Assembly: GCA_003162475.1 (NCBI GenBank)
Contig: PMOI01000013.1
Location: forward strand, 1-64,000
Direction of reading: 5' to 3'
Source of the DNA: Acidimicrobiaceae bacterium
Lineage (GTDB): Bacteria > Actinomycetota > Acidimicrobiia > Acidimicrobiales > RAAP-2
Length of the DNA: 64,000 bases
This document shows positions 40,831 to 54,207 of this stretch, piece after piece. The translations under genes were made by a program, and so were the position numbers. Under the pieces are notes generated by a model. It saw only the letters and a program-made list of their open reading frames with translations. It was not told the origin of the DNA and did no database searches. The stretch's first letter is position 1. Each line of letters opens with the position of its first letter.

Positions 40831-42306
40831 CTAGGTGAGTTCGCCGTTGTGGATCGCGGCGACGGGGCGCGGTCGTACCGGGTTCTCGGCGCTCTGTTCA
40901 AGGGTGAGTCCCCGAGTCTCGCGGCCAAACAGCGCCACCACCACGACGGCGATCAACGCCACCGAGCCAACGAGCGCGTAGACAGCGCCTACGCCCAGGT
41001 TGGAGAGCACCGCGGGAATGAACGACGGTCCGACGACGCCGGAGATGAGGCGCCCGAACCCCTCGGTCGTCGAGACGCCCCAGGCGCGAATCTCCGTAGG
41101 GTAGCTCTCCGACGTGTAGGTCTTCACCGCCGGGTCGACGCCGATTCCAAAGAACGACATCAGACATCCGAGGATGAGGATGGGCAGCGCACCACGCGCG
41201 AAACCGAAAGCCAGTGACGCCAACGCGGCGACGACGGTGAAGGTGATGATCACGGGCTTTCGACCCCACCGCTCAATCACCCATGACTCGAGTAGTTTGC
41301 CCGGAATCGAGACGCCGACGATCACCGAAGTAAAGGCGAAGGCCGAGGTGAGCGAGTAGCCCATGTTCGTCACCACGGTAGGCATGAAGATCTGGATTGA
41401 GTAGAAGATGAAGAACGTCCCTCCGAAGGTCACCCATAGCGTCGCTGATCGGCGAAGAAGGGGAGGACGAAATATCGACCGCAGCGGATGAAGGACCGGC
41501 GTTGTCGAGCGAAGCTCTTCTTTGGGAATCGGAGCCAAGGTTCGTCCGGTCGAGCGTTCGGCGTGGGACTCAATCGAGGCGAGCACTTCTTCGCACTCGA
41601 TCCATCGACCCCTGGACTCGAGCCACCGGGGAGATTCGGGTAAGAAGCGCCACAAGAGCAACGCGAACAGAATCGGCACGCCGCCGACGAAGAACATTAT
41701 TCGCCAGCCGTTCGTGTCCTCGACGTTTGGAATCAAGAGGAAGGCCAACAAGGGAGAGAGAAAGTAGCCCAGGGACAGGAACGAGTCCGCCCAGCCAATG
41801 TAACGACCTCGGCTGTCGCGAGGGCAGAGCTCGCTCGCGTAGATGTACGGGATTGGAAATACCGCGCCCATGGCCATGCCGTCCGCGATCCTCAAGACGA
41901 TGATGCTGTCGATACCGTGAGCGAGGCCGGTCGCGAACGTGAGTATGGCGTACGAACACACTCCGGCGATGAGCACCTTGCGCCTGCCGAAATGGTCGGC
42001 GAGGCGCCCGGCGGGCACGATGCCGATGACGATCCCGATGTTCGCCGCGATCGCGAAGAAGGACTTCATCGATGTCGAAAGGGCGAACTGATGGGTCAGT
42101 GACGGTAGTACCGAGCCCGTGAGGCCAATGTCGTATGACTCGACTAGCCAACCCAAAAAGAGGAGGCCCATGACCCCGGCGAGCCACTTCGACGCGGGTA
42201 GTCGGTCGAGGCGAGCTGCCGCGCGAGGTGGCGCTCGACCATCATGGTCTTCGGGTTCAGGAGGTCTCGACTTCACGACAGGCGATGCCTCGTCGTGAAC
42301 GCACAC
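40831..42306 (-). CDS. MFS transporter (sugar-porter/aromatic-acid type)
   Basis: 491 residues from GTG 42306. About twelve hydrophobic helices. The loop 2-3 motif is GRLADHFGRRKVLI, the helix-4 to 5 region has RIADGMAMGAVFPIPYIYASELCPRDSRGRY, and PESPRWLESRGRW follows helix 6, as in sugar-porter and SV2-like members. Loop 8-9 has ERWGRKPVII. Proton-coupled uptake of an organic anion or sugar is likely; the ligand is not predictable. Convergent with the 40234 gene. Confidence 0.88.
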   Translation of the reverse strand: MCVHDEASPVVKSRPPEPEDHDGRAPPRAAARLDRLPASKWLAGVMGLLFLGWLVESYDIGLTGSVLPSLTHQFALSTSMKSFFAIAANIGIVIGIVPAGRLADHFGRRKVLIAGVCSYAILTFATGLAHGIDSIIVLRIADGMAMGAVFPIPYIYASELCPRDSRGRYIGWADSFLSLGYFLSPLLAFLLIPNVEDTNGWRIMFFVGGVPILFALLLWRFLPESPRWLESRGRWIECEEVLASIESHAERSTGRTLAPIPKEELRSTTPVLHPLRSIFRPPLLRRSATLWVTFGGTFFIFYSIQIFMPTVVTNMGYSLTSAFAFTSVIVGVSIPGKLLESWVIERWGRKPVIITFTVVAALASLAFGFARGALPILILGCLMSFFGIGVDPAVKTYTSESYPTEIRAWGVSTTEGFGRLISGVVGPSFIPAVLSNLGVGAVYALVGSVALIAVVVVALFGRETRGLTLEQSAENPVRPRPVAAIHNGELT

Positions 42307-42325
42307 CGAGCAAGAAGGCTCACGA

Positions 42326-42778
42326 TTAGGAGCGAATCAACTCCACGACGGGAATCGTCCTCTTCGTTTGTGCCTGATACTCGCCAAATCCTGGGTATCG
42401 TTCAGCCTGCACGGCGTAGATCCGATCACGCTCTTCTCCCGAGAGCGGACTCGCGGTGGCCTTGAACTTCTCCGTGCCGAGCTCGACCGAGACGGAGGGG
42501 TCGGCGACGAGATTGTGGAACCAGTCGGGGTTCGTGTCCGCTCCCGCCTTCGAGGCGAAAACGAAAATCCGGTCCTCTTCGCTCAGATACATCATCGGAT
42601 TGAGACGTTGCGCATGGGTTCGCGCGCCCGTCGTACCCAAAAGGAGTACGGGCGCGCCCTCGAATCGTCCACCGACTTTTCCTTCGTTGGCGCGAAACTC
42701 TTCGATGATTGTTGCGTTCCAGGCATTCGTCGCGCTGGCCGCGTCCTCGTTTGATGTCTTCTCGTCGCTCACAGTCAT
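42326..42778 (-). CDS. Deazaflavin (F420)-dependent nitroreductase-family protein (DDN/DUF385)
   Basis: 150 residues. NATIIEEFRANEGKVGGRFEGAPVLLLGTTGARTHAQRLNPMMYL, then FVFASKAGADTNPDWFHNLVADPSVSVELG and PGFGEYQAQTKRTIPVVEL are the DDN split-barrel signature. Relatives bind F420H2 and reduce quinones or nitro compounds. Just upstream of the MFS gene on the same strand (19-nt gap), so possibly co-transcribed. Confidence 0.9.
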   Translation of the reverse strand: MTVSDEKTSNEDAASATNAWNATIIEEFRANEGKVGGRFEGAPVLLLGTTGARTHAQRLNPMMYLSEEDRIFVFASKAGADTNPDWFHNLVADPSVSVELGTEKFKATASPLSGEERDRIYAVQAERYPGFGEYQAQTKRTIPVVELIRS

Positions 42779-42966
42779 CCGTCCTTGTCCTATGCGGTTA
42801 CCCTCAGATTATCTATCTGCTTCGAATCAAAAGTTAGACCGTGAGTGGCGAAAATGGAAGCGTCAGTACCGCGCCATTCTGACGCCCATTGTGATCGGAT
42901 CGTCAACGAAGACGGTGGGCCGCAAAACTAGATTTTGGCGCAGAACGAAGAACACTCGGCGCGAGA

Positions 42967-43491
42967 TTAGGGCGTGGCGACGCAATTCGTTCCGGAACTG
43001 GCCATGGTCAAGAATCCACCATTGGTGCCGGCCACGGACGCCTGACGGGCATTGGTGATCGTCGTGCCGGGAAACGCCCAATTTGTCGACTTGGCTTCCA
43101 AACGGTAGAACTTGTTTCCATTGGAAGCAGCCGTATACGTTTCCGTGACGGTCAACGCGGTGCCCACGGGCTGCGTGGCGTCGACGGCGAAAACGCCGTT
43201 TACCGTGGCGCTGACGAGTACTTCGTAGCCGGTGACCCCGGTGCCCGCGGTCGTCCACGTCAACACGGCTTTCTCTCCGCTCGCGGCGCACGCAGCACTA
43301 AAAGTGACGGGGTTTGCAGTAGGCGTGGTGATTGCCTTGCGCGACTGTCCTTCGCCCTTCGAACCGGCAGCCAACGTCGCCGTCCAGTTTGATGCGGCGA
43401 CCGGTTCCGAAAGGTAAGCGAACGTAATCGTCAGTACGGCCGAACACAGGACCACCTTCAGCGTCGAGGACGTGGAAGGTCGGTCCACCAC
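42967..43491 (-). CDS. Exported protein, SipW-type signal, paralogue of the next gene
   Basis: About 174 residues from GTG 43491; an upstream in-frame start to 43566 would overlap the neighbouring gene. One hydrophobic segment (TLKVVLCSAVLTITFAYLSEPVAAS) leads into NWTATLAAGSKGEGQS, then a fibronectin-type-III-like domain (KAVLTWTTAGTGVTGYEVLVSATVNGVF, KFYRLEAKSTNW). It follows the 43502 gene by about 10 nt. Likely secreted surface or appendage component. Confidence 0.65.
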   Translation of the reverse strand: MVDRPSTSSTLKVVLCSAVLTITFAYLSEPVAASNWTATLAAGSKGEGQSRKAITTPTANPVTFSAACAASGEKAVLTWTTAGTGVTGYEVLVSATVNGVFAVDATQPVGTALTVTETYTAASNGNKFYRLEAKSTNWAFPGTTITNARQASVAGTNGGFLTMASSGTNCVATP

Positions 43492-43501
43492 TACCGTGCG
43501 A

Positions 43502-44188
43502 CTAACTGGTCCACGCGTCGACGACCGGCGTGTTTGTGGCGGTCGCGACACCCCCGGTAGCCGCAATGCCGGTGAGCGACGGCATTGAGAAGAACGTGTT
43601 CTCGCACGCCGCCGGTGCCGCAGCCCCCATCAACGCGTCGCTAGTCAACGTGACCGTCAAGGGGTTGTTCGCGTTGCCACTGGCTCCAACGATGAGCGCG
43701 GACGTGAGCGCGTGAGCGCTACCAGACACTCCTGTCGCGAAGTTCCAGGCGACGAGGCTCGTTACCGTGGTGCAGCCACCTTGAGCCGTGCTGAGGGCCG
43801 AGGTCGTGAAACCACCCGCGTAGGTGGCGTTCGTAGGCAAGTTCACACCCGTCAGTGTCACGGGATAGGGGTTGGGGTTGGTGATGGTCAGTACCACGTC
43901 ACCAGTCCCGCCCGGAAAGAGCTGATTGGTCGCTGCCGGCACCGCGATCGCGGTAATCGTCAGGTTCTGAACGGCGGCGGACTGACCTTCGCCCGATGAA
44001 CCTGCGTTGAGGCCAACGAGCCAGTTCGTTACGGCGAACGCGCCTCCCGCCACGAGGAACATGCCCAAAGCCGCCGCGAGCACTCGACGGATCGTCCGAC
44101 GCCGGCGCGCGTGCTGCGTACGAGGTTCCACCACGGGGTGAGGCGAAGGACTGAAGAACGACAGCGAGAAATGGTTGCTGAAACTCAT
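43502..44188 (-). CDS. Exported surface protein with SipW-type signal
   Basis: 228 residues from ATG 44188 (GAAAGGG upstream). A long basic N-terminus with RRRRTIRRVLAAALGMFLVAGGAFAVTNW, then the same L-x-AGS-x-GEGQS motif as the downstream protein, followed by an Ig-like chain (GTGDVVLTITNPNPYPVTLTGVNLP). Late Cys pairs (GGCTTV, ACENTF). First gene of a two-gene unit behind an AT-rich leader. Confidence 0.7.
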   Translation of the reverse strand: MSFSNHFSLSFFSPSPHPVVEPRTQHARRRRTIRRVLAAALGMFLVAGGAFAVTNWLVGLNAGSSGEGQSAAVQNLTITAIAVPAATNQLFPGGTGDVVLTITNPNPYPVTLTGVNLPTNATYAGGFTTSALSTAQGGCTTVTSLVAWNFATGVSGSAHALTSALIVGASGNANNPLTVTLTSDALMGAAAPAACENTFFSMPSLTGIAATGGVATATNTPVVDAWTS

Positions 44189-44218
44189 GGAGTATGACCC
44201 TTTCCGACAAATAATCAA

Positions 44219-44258
44219 TAAAAAAATATTTACCGATGGGACATCCCGATTTTGGGAT
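44219..44258 (-). promoter_or_regulatory. AT-rich leader with competing short hairpins
   Basis: Within an AT-rich patch (about 44205-44330), GGGACATCCC (44238-44247) is a palindrome whose TCCC half can instead pair with GGGA in ATCCC-GATTTT-GGGAT (44243-44258). On the minus-strand transcript these precede a run of seven T and then the 44188 gene. It could be a leader attenuator or simply a promoter/terminator patch. Confidence 0.4.
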
Positions 44259-44509
44259 ACTCGTACCACTTCTGATCAGGTAAATAAGAAAAAATTCAAT
44301 AGAATATTTATGTCGCAATGTTCCTTCGCGACGGAATTTCGCCCATCGGGTGACGGCGATCGAGAGGCGCTGGGCGGAGCAATGAGTTCTCACCGCAGCT
44401 CAAGATGAGGCGGGGAGGTCCTCGTTCCGATGGAGCATCAACGGGACGGAACACATTGGGATCGGCGACGAATTGCATTGAAGGTTGCTGAGCGCCCTAC
44501 TGTCGAGTT

Positions 44510-44746
44510 ATGTGTCGAAACATCACCACGCTCCGTGGTCTACAGCCGGTAGCCACCACCGAAGAGATTGAATCGGCTGCTCGCCAGTACGTTCGAAAGG
44601 TCAGCGGTGTCACTTCGACGTCGAAGAACACTGAAAAGGCGTTCGAGATCGCGGTTCGGATCATTGCTGACGCGACGGCCGACCTACTGAGGGAGCTCCC
44701 ACCGAGGCTGACGCCGCCTCCGACGCTTCCGCCGCTGCGGCGCTAG
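44510..44746 (+). CDS. DUF2277-family protein
   Basis: 78 residues. MCRNITTLRGLQPVATTEEIESAARQYVRKVSGVTSTSKNTEKAFEIAVRIIADAT matches DUF2277 end to end. The C-terminus adds a Pro/Arg-rich tail not usual in the family. Small cytosolic protein of unknown function. Confidence 0.88.
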   Translation: MCRNITTLRGLQPVATTEEIESAARQYVRKVSGVTSTSKNTEKAFEIAVRIIADATADLLRELPPRLTPPPTLPPLRR

Positions 44747-44917
44747 CGCTCCGCGCCCCTCCGAGTTACGAGCGCTCGCGCGAGTGCACGGCCGACCTCG
44801 CCTCGTGATCAGAACGTCGTACTCGACGCTCGACCTCGTGAGACGAGCGCCATCGGTGCCCCTATCGCGTGGTGGGTCCGTTCGACCTTTGTTACTACCA
44901 TTAAGTCGAGGTGTGAC

Positions 44918-45719
44918 GTGACCCAAGTTCTATTTACGGCTTTTAGCAATCGAGGTGACGCGGTCGACCTCGCCACCGAAGTGGGTGAGCGGCTCGCGCT
45001 CGAGGGCGTTGCCTCATCGCTTCACCTCCTCGATTCGGACGAGAAGGCCCGGCTGGACGACGAAACCCTGGTGGTGAGCCTCGGCGGCGACGGCACCTTC
45101 TTGAAGGCGGCGCGCTTGGCGCACGACGCGGGCGCGCGGATCGTCGCGTTCAACCTCGGACATCTGGGTTTTCTATTGGACGTTCCGTCGAATGACATCA
45201 CCGAAAGCGTCAAGGACGCACTCGAGAGTAACTCGGTCTCTGAACGTCTGGCGCTCCAGATCACCCGCTCCGGGACTGGGCTCGAAGAGTTCGCGCTCAA
45301 CGAGGTTCTCGTGGAGCGCGCGAGCGCTGGCCACATGGTCAAAGTGAAGACCTTCGTCGACGCGGAGGAGTACTTGACCTACTCGGCCGACGGCGTCATG
45401 GTCGCTACGCCCACCGGCAGTACGGGTTACAACTTCTCGGCAGGGGGACCCGTGGTGGACGCGTCACTCTCGATCATGATTCTCACGCCTATCGCGCCAC
45501 ACTTCACGATCGATCGCTCCATTGTCGTGCCCGACGACAAGGTGATTCGCCTCGTCGTCGTCGATAAGCCCGCAATGCTCGTGGCCGACGGAACAACGAT
45601 TGGCTCCATGGGACTGGGCGAATACGTTGACGTGCGCGAGAGTCCGACTCCGGTGCGCGTGGTGGCGACGCGAAGCTTTGATCTCGCCACGCGACTTCGT
45701 CGCAGCCTTCGAGAAGGTC

Positions 45720-45727
<8 letters not shown>
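44918..45727 (+). CDS. nadK: NAD kinase
   Basis: 269 residues from GTG 44918. LVVSLGGDGTFLKAARLAHDAGARIVAFNLGHLGFL holds the GGDG catalytic motif and NLGHLGFL. DGVMVATPTGSTGYNFSAGGPVVD is the conserved NAD-binding region. It phosphorylates NAD to NADP using ATP or polyphosphate. The gene opens a core cluster: it overlaps recN by 8 nt, a neighbourhood typical of actinobacteria. Confidence 0.95.
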
Positions 45728-49554
<3,827 letters not shown>

Positions 49555-49568
<14 letters not shown>

Positions 49569-50460
49569 CGCCCTCTACGACGAGTACCTGCAGTGGCTCA
49601 CGATAGAGAAGGGGCGCAGTCGCGCGACGATTGAGGCGTACCGGCGTGACCTCGACGGTCTCGCCACGTGGACGACGCAAAGTGGGACCGCACTCGAGTC
49701 GCTCCGCGAAGACGACCTCGAGCGGTACTTCAACGAACTTCGAGCGACGAAGCGCGCTTCGAGTACTGTCGCGCGCGCCGTGGCGTCGGTGCGGGGATTC
49801 TTCGCGTACGTGGTCGACGAGGGCTACCTAGCGGTCGATCCCAGTGCTCGACTGAAGGGCGGCCGGCGGGGACGAACGCTACCCAAACCGTTGGCCGAAC
49901 AGGAGATCGTCAAACTCCTGGACTCCATCCCTTCAACGTCAGCCGTTGACCTGCGTGACCGGGCGCTCCTCGAGCTCTTGTACGGCACGGGCGCTCGGGT
50001 GAGCGAAGTCGTCGGCCTGTCGCTCGGGGACCTCGACTTCGATGAGGAGCTCGTGCTGCTGATGGGCAAGGGCGCCAAACAGAGGTTGGTGCCGATGGGC
50101 GCGACGCTGAAACAGGCGCTCGTGGACTACTTGAGCCCGGGCGGGCGGGCGTCGCTGCTCGCGACGCGTAAGAGTTCGAAGGTGTTTTTGAACACGCGCG
50201 GAGGTTCGTTGACGCGTCAGGGCGTCGACGTGGTCATCCATAAGCGTGCGCTGTTGGTAGGCATCGAGCGCGCGCGAATCAGCGCGCACGTCTTTCGTCA
50301 CAGTTGCGCCACGCACATGCTCGCGCACGGAGCGGACATTAGAGTGGTGCAAGAACTGTTGGGACACGCCTCCATCGCCACCACGCAGCTTTACACCGCC
50401 GTGTCGATTACCACCCTGCAGCGCGAGTACCAAGACGCCCACCCACGAGCCCACGACTAA
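49555..50460 (+). CDS. xerD: Site-specific tyrosine recombinase XerD
   Basis: 301 residues from TTG 49555 (TSFDALYDEYLQWLTIEKG); TTG 49543 is also possible. SAM-like N-terminal domain with SRATIEAYRRDL. Catalytic residues: Arg in LLYGTGARVSEVVGL, Lys in MGKGAKQRLVPMG, His-x2-Arg in HVFRHSCATHML, His in LGHASIATTQLY, Tyr in the same segment. Resolves chromosome dimers at dif with FtsK. Chromosomal position and intact length mark it as the housekeeping recombinase, unrelated to the island remnants. Confidence 0.93.
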
Positions 50461-50473
50461 GAGGTAGATCACG

Positions 50474-51100
50474 ATGTTCTATTGGTTCTACTTCATAAGT
50501 CTGGTTCCGTCAGTCGTCTTGCACGAGGTGGCGCACGGCTACGTGGCCAACCTCTTCGGCGACCCCACGGCGAAGGAGCAACATCGCCTTACGCTCAATC
50601 CGCTGCGCCACATCGATCCCTTCGGTACCATCCTCATGCCGGCGTTACTGGTCTTCTCGCACCTGCCGGCCTTCGGCTACGCCAAGCCAGTGCCGGTGAA
50701 TCCCGGGCGCATGCGCAACCCGCGCAAGCAGGTCTTGTGGATGGCGCTCGCCGGTCCGGCCGTCAACGTCGTCTTGTCGGCCGTTGGCTTCGCCTACTGC
50801 GAGTACGAGATTCGCGTCGTCCATACCCAGAACTCCAACGCGCTTCTCTTTGGCATCGCGTTCGGACTCGTGAATCTGGTGCTGGCGGTCTTCAACCTGC
50901 TCCCCATCCCGCCACTCGACGGTTCAGCGATCATCGAGCGTTTCATACCAGCGCGCCACCTGCCGCGCTATTACCACTTTCGCCAACGCGCCATGCCGTT
51001 CTTCATCATCTTCATCATTGTCGACTACTCGTTCTTGCACGTCGGAACCAACCTGTTGCCGAACCTCGAAAACTGGTGGGTGAATCTACTTATCCGCTGA
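50474..51100 (+). CDS. Site-2-protease-family (M50B) membrane metalloprotease
   Basis: 208 residues; AAGAGG upstream of ATG 50474. HEVAHGYVANLFGDPTAKEQHRLTLNPLRHIDPFGTIL carries the HExxH zinc site in the first helix and the N-P-x-x-H region. GYAKPVPVNPGRMRNPRKQVLWMALAGPAVNVVL and FNLLPIPPLDG (third ligand Asp) complete the family pattern. Five to six membrane helices, no PDZ domain. Intramembrane cleavage substrates are unknown. Confidence 0.93.
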   Translation: MFYWFYFISLVPSVVLHEVAHGYVANLFGDPTAKEQHRLTLNPLRHIDPFGTILMPALLVFSHLPAFGYAKPVPVNPGRMRNPRKQVLWMALAGPAVNVVLSAVGFAYCEYEIRVVHTQNSNALLFGIAFGLVNLVLAVFNLLPIPPLDGSAIIERFIPARHLPRYYHFRQRAMPFFIIFIIVDYSFLHVGTNLLPNLENWWVNLLIR

Positions 51101-52061
51101 GCCCCATGGCGTTCGCCGCGCGTCGATAGACAACGCCCGCGACGTCGGAGGCCTTCTCTGCGCCGTTCGCGGCGATCTTGTAAAGGTTCCCAGGGTCGAG
51201 CAGTAGTTCTTCGTAGCGCTGCTTCATTGGCGCGAAGGTGGTGACGACGAGTTCGGAGAGATCGGTCTTGAGTTCTCCGTACCTCGTGTAGCGACCAGCG
51301 ACCTGTTCGGGTGTCTCGCCGCTCAGACTCGAGTAGATCTCGAGCAAGTTCGAGAGCCCAGGCTTCTTCTCCCAGTCGAAACGCACCTCGCCGTCGGTAT
51401 CGGTCACGGCCTTCGAGATCTTCTTTCGGATGTCCTCGGGCGCGTCGAACATGTGGAGATTGCCCAGGGGACTGGAGATGGACTTACTCATCTTGCGTGT
51501 CGGCTCTTGGAGGTCCATGACGCGCGCTGCCACTTTTGGTTGGGTGCCCACGGGTACGCGAAAGGTCTCGCCAAAGCGGTTGTTGAAGCGTTCGGCGATG
51601 GTACGCGCCATCTCCAGATGTTGGCGCTGGTCGTCGCCGACCGGGACGAACTCGGTTTGGTAGAGCAGGATGTCGGCGGCCTGCAGCACGGGATACGTCA
51701 ACAGTCCCACGCGAAAACCCTCTTGGCGCTGGGACTTCTCCTTGAAGGCCGTCATGCGCGAGAGCTCTCCGTAGGTCGTTACACACTCCAAGAGCCAGTT
51801 CAATTGGGCGTGGTAGGGGACTTGGCTCTGAATGAAGATCGTGCAGACCTCGGGGTCGAGCCCCGCGGCGATCAACGTGGCGAGGAGGTCGGTCGTCTGT
51901 TCACGCAACTTCTCTGGCTCGATCTGCAGCGTCAGGGCGTGCAGATCGACGACGCAGTAGAAGGCGTCCGAGCTCTGCCCCTCGACCCACTGACGCAGCG
52001 CGCCGAGGTAGTTGCCCAGGTGCATCGAACCCGAGGGCTGTATTCCCGAAAGTATCCGCAT
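51090..52061 (-). CDS. trpS: Tryptophanyl-tRNA synthetase
   Basis: 323 residues. Opens MRILSGIQPSGSMHLGNYLGALRQWV with the HIGH-like MHLGNY, has DLHALT, the KMSKS loop RKMSKSISS, and PVGDDQRQHLEMARTIAERFN: a complete class Ic enzyme of normal length. It charges tRNA-Trp. It converges on the M50 gene, their 3' ends overlapping by 11 nt. Confidence 0.97.
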   Translation of the reverse strand: MRILSGIQPSGSMHLGNYLGALRQWVEGQSSDAFYCVVDLHALTLQIEPEKLREQTTDLLATLIAAGLDPEVCTIFIQSQVPYHAQLNWLLECVTTYGELSRMTAFKEKSQRQEGFRVGLLTYPVLQAADILLYQTEFVPVGDDQRQHLEMARTIAERFNNRFGETFRVPVGTQPKVAARVMDLQEPTRKMSKSISSPLGNLHMFDAPEDIRKKISKAVTDTDGEVRFDWEKKPGLSNLLEIYSSLSGETPEQVAGRYTRYGELKTDLSELVVTTFAPMKQRYEELLLDPGNLYKIAANGAEKASDVAGVVYRRAANAMGLSG

Positions 52062-52112
52062 CGCTCAATCGTAGGTGAGGGCTCTCGTCAGGTCACGAAG
52101 TAGGGTTAGCGA

Positions 52113-52889
52113 GTGACCTTCGTCGTGACGACGCCGTCCTTCAGCGGCCCCGTAGAACTTCTGCTGCAATTGATTTCCACGCACGAGGTCGACATCCTCG
52201 ACGTGCCTCTGGCCCCTTTAGTAGACGCGTTCGTGGCCGTTCTGCGTGACGAATCGACGACCCTGGCGATGGACGAACTCTCTGAGTTCCTCCTGATCGC
52301 CGCCGTGCTCCTCGACATGAAGAGTCAGCGCCTCTTGCCGGGACGCGACAACGGTGAACTGGACGAAGAGTTCGTGGGATGGGAAGAGCGTGACGTGCTC
52401 CTCGCTCGACTGTTGGAGCTACGCACCTACGCCGCCCTCGCCGACGCCTTCGTCTCGCTCTTCGAGCGGGCCGGTCGGGCGTACCCGCGTCTTCGAGGCG
52501 TGAACGACGGCTTTGACGTTCAACCACCGGACCTCCTTGCGGGCGTGACGGCCGCGCAGCTGGCTCTCGCGTACCTGCGCGGGATCGAAGAGAAGCCCGT
52601 GCCCGTGGTGCGTTTGCACCACGTCACCGTCGACGCCGTCACCGTCGCCGAGACCGTCGCGACGCTGGCCCAGAGCCTGCCAATGAGGGGTCGGCTGTCC
52701 TTTCGCCAACTCATCGAGGGCCTCACGACGCGCATCGAGATCATCGTGCACTTTCTGGCGCTGCTCGAACTGTGCAAGTTGGGCCACGTCGAACTGGGCC
52801 AGGGCACCACGTTCGGTGACGTGCAGATTGAGTGGATCGATTCGACGTTGGGACTCGATCTCGGAGGGGTGGACCGTTATGAGGGATGA
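52113..52889 (+). CDS. scpA: Segregation and condensation protein A
   Basis: 258 residues from GTG 52113. GPVELLLQLISTHEVDILDVPLAPLVDAFVAVL is the kleisin N-terminal helix pattern, DELSEFLLIAAVLLDMKSQRLLPG follows, and the C-terminal winged helix has FRQLIEGLTTRIEIIVHFLALLELCKLGHVELGQ. It bridges the SMC heads in chromosome condensation. It overlaps scpB by 11 nt. Confidence 0.93.
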   Translation: MTFVVTTPSFSGPVELLLQLISTHEVDILDVPLAPLVDAFVAVLRDESTTLAMDELSEFLLIAAVLLDMKSQRLLPGRDNGELDEEFVGWEERDVLLARLLELRTYAALADAFVSLFERAGRAYPRLRGVNDGFDVQPPDLLAGVTAAQLALAYLRGIEEKPVPVVRLHHVTVDAVTVAETVATLAQSLPMRGRLSFRQLIEGLTTRIEIIVHFLALLELCKLGHVELGQGTTFGDVQIEWIDSTLGLDLGGVDRYEG

Positions 52890-53466
52890 GCTTTCGCTCG
52901 AACAGAAACTCGAAGCCATGTTGACCGTGGCGCTCGAGCCGATCTCGGCCGAAGAGCTCGCCGACGTCGCCGACGAAGACGCGCGGGCGGTCGTCGAGAC
53001 CCTTCGAGCGTTGCGTAGTGAGTTCATCGAACAGCGACGGGGCTTTCAAGTGGTGGAACTCGCCAGCGGCTGGGTGATGCAGTCCGCGCCCGAGGTGGCA
53101 CCCTGGGTGACGAAGTTCGCCAATCGCGACGTCTCGTACCGTTTGAGTTCGGCCGCCCTTGAGTCACTGGCGATCATTGCCTATCGCCAACCCGTCTCGC
53201 GAGCCCAGATTACGGCGCTACGCGGCGTGAACGTCGACGGCGTGGTGCGTCTACTGGAGCAGCGCGGCTACATCGAAGAACTCGGCCGCGCTCCCGGCCC
53301 GGGTCAGCCCATCCTCTACGGCACCACGGAGACCTTCCTCGACCGCATGGGACTCGCGACGCTCAACGATCTGCCGCCCATCGAAGAGTTCATGCCCCCG
53401 ATCGAGACCGCCAACGCCATCGCCGACGAGATGGCCGGCGAGTTCGACGTCAACGAGGTGTCGTAG
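52879..53466 (+). CDS. scpB: Segregation and condensation protein B
   Basis: 195 residues from ATG 52879, GGAGGGG upstream within scpA. LEAMLTVALEPISAEELADVADEDARAVVETLRAL is the first winged helix, FELxS-like VVELASGWVMQSAP and SSAALESLAIIAYRQPVSRAQITALRGVNVDGVVRLLEQRGYIEELGRAPGPGQPILYGTT the second. Binds ScpA and the SMC complex. Immediately followed by the rluB start. Confidence 0.94.
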   Translation: MRDELSLEQKLEAMLTVALEPISAEELADVADEDARAVVETLRALRSEFIEQRRGFQVVELASGWVMQSAPEVAPWVTKFANRDVSYRLSSAALESLAIIAYRQPVSRAQITALRGVNVDGVVRLLEQRGYIEELGRAPGPGQPILYGTTETFLDRMGLATLNDLPPIEEFMPPIETANAIADEMAGEFDVNEVS

Positions 53467-54207
53467 TTGGACGAGGGGGAGCGCTTACAAAAGACGCTCG
53501 CGCGTGCGGGCTACGGGTCTCGTCGCGCCTGTGAGATCTTGATCACGGAGAAGAGGGTCACGATCGACGGGCGCGTGGCGGAACTAGGCAACCGCGTCAA
53601 TCCCGAGGTCCAGTTGATCTGCGTCGACGGCAAGCTCGCGCCCACCTCACAGAGCAAGGTCTACTTTCTTTTGAACAAACCCGACGGTGTCGTCACCACC
53701 GCTTCGGACCCCCAAGGCCGCACCACCGTGTTGGACCTCGTCGAGTCGCCGGTGCGGATCTTTCCCGTCGGCCGACTCGACATGAACACCGAGGGCCTCT
53801 TGATCCTCACGAACGACGGCCGCTTGGCCCACCTCTTGACCCACCCGAGTTCGGGCATCGCTAAGGAGTACCTGGCGCGCGTGGACGGTGATCCCTCGCC
53901 CGGCGCGCTGCGTCGATTGCGAGAGGGTGTCGAGCTCGACGACGGAGTGACCGCCGTCGCGCAGGTCTCTCGTGTCAGTGAAGGGCTACTGCGCATCGTC
54001 ATCCACGAAGGTCGCAATCGGCAGGTGCGCCGAATGTGCGCGGCCGTTGGCCACGAGGTCACCCGACTGGTTCGAACGCGCATCGGTCCGCTTCAGGACG
54101 CGACGCTTTCGCCGGGATCGTATCGTCAACTTTCACTCAACGAAGTGCGTCGTCTGATGGAGGCCGTGGGGATGACCGAAGAGCTGGCCTCTACGATGCC
54201 TTCATGA
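53467..54207 (+). CDS. rluB: 23S rRNA pseudouridine synthase, RluB type
   Basis: 246 residues from TTG 53467, directly after the scpB stop, GAGGTG upstream. S4 RNA-binding domain (LQKTLARAGYGSRRACEILI), then the catalytic PVGRLDMNTEGLLILTNDG with the essential Asp, and HEGRNRQVRRMCAAVGHEVTRLVRTRIG. It modifies a 23S rRNA helix in the peptidyl-transferase region; RluB and RluE cannot be separated with certainty by eye. Stop overlaps the aroH ATG by 4 nt. Confidence 0.9.
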   Translation: MDEGERLQKTLARAGYGSRRACEILITEKRVTIDGRVAELGNRVNPEVQLICVDGKLAPTSQSKVYFLLNKPDGVVTTASDPQGRTTVLDLVESPVRIFPVGRLDMNTEGLLILTNDGRLAHLLTHPSSGIAKEYLARVDGDPSPGALRRLREGVELDDGVTAVAQVSRVSEGLLRIVIHEGRNRQVRRMCAAVGHEVTRLVRTRIGPLQDATLSPGSYRQLSLNEVRRLMEAVGMTEELASTMPS

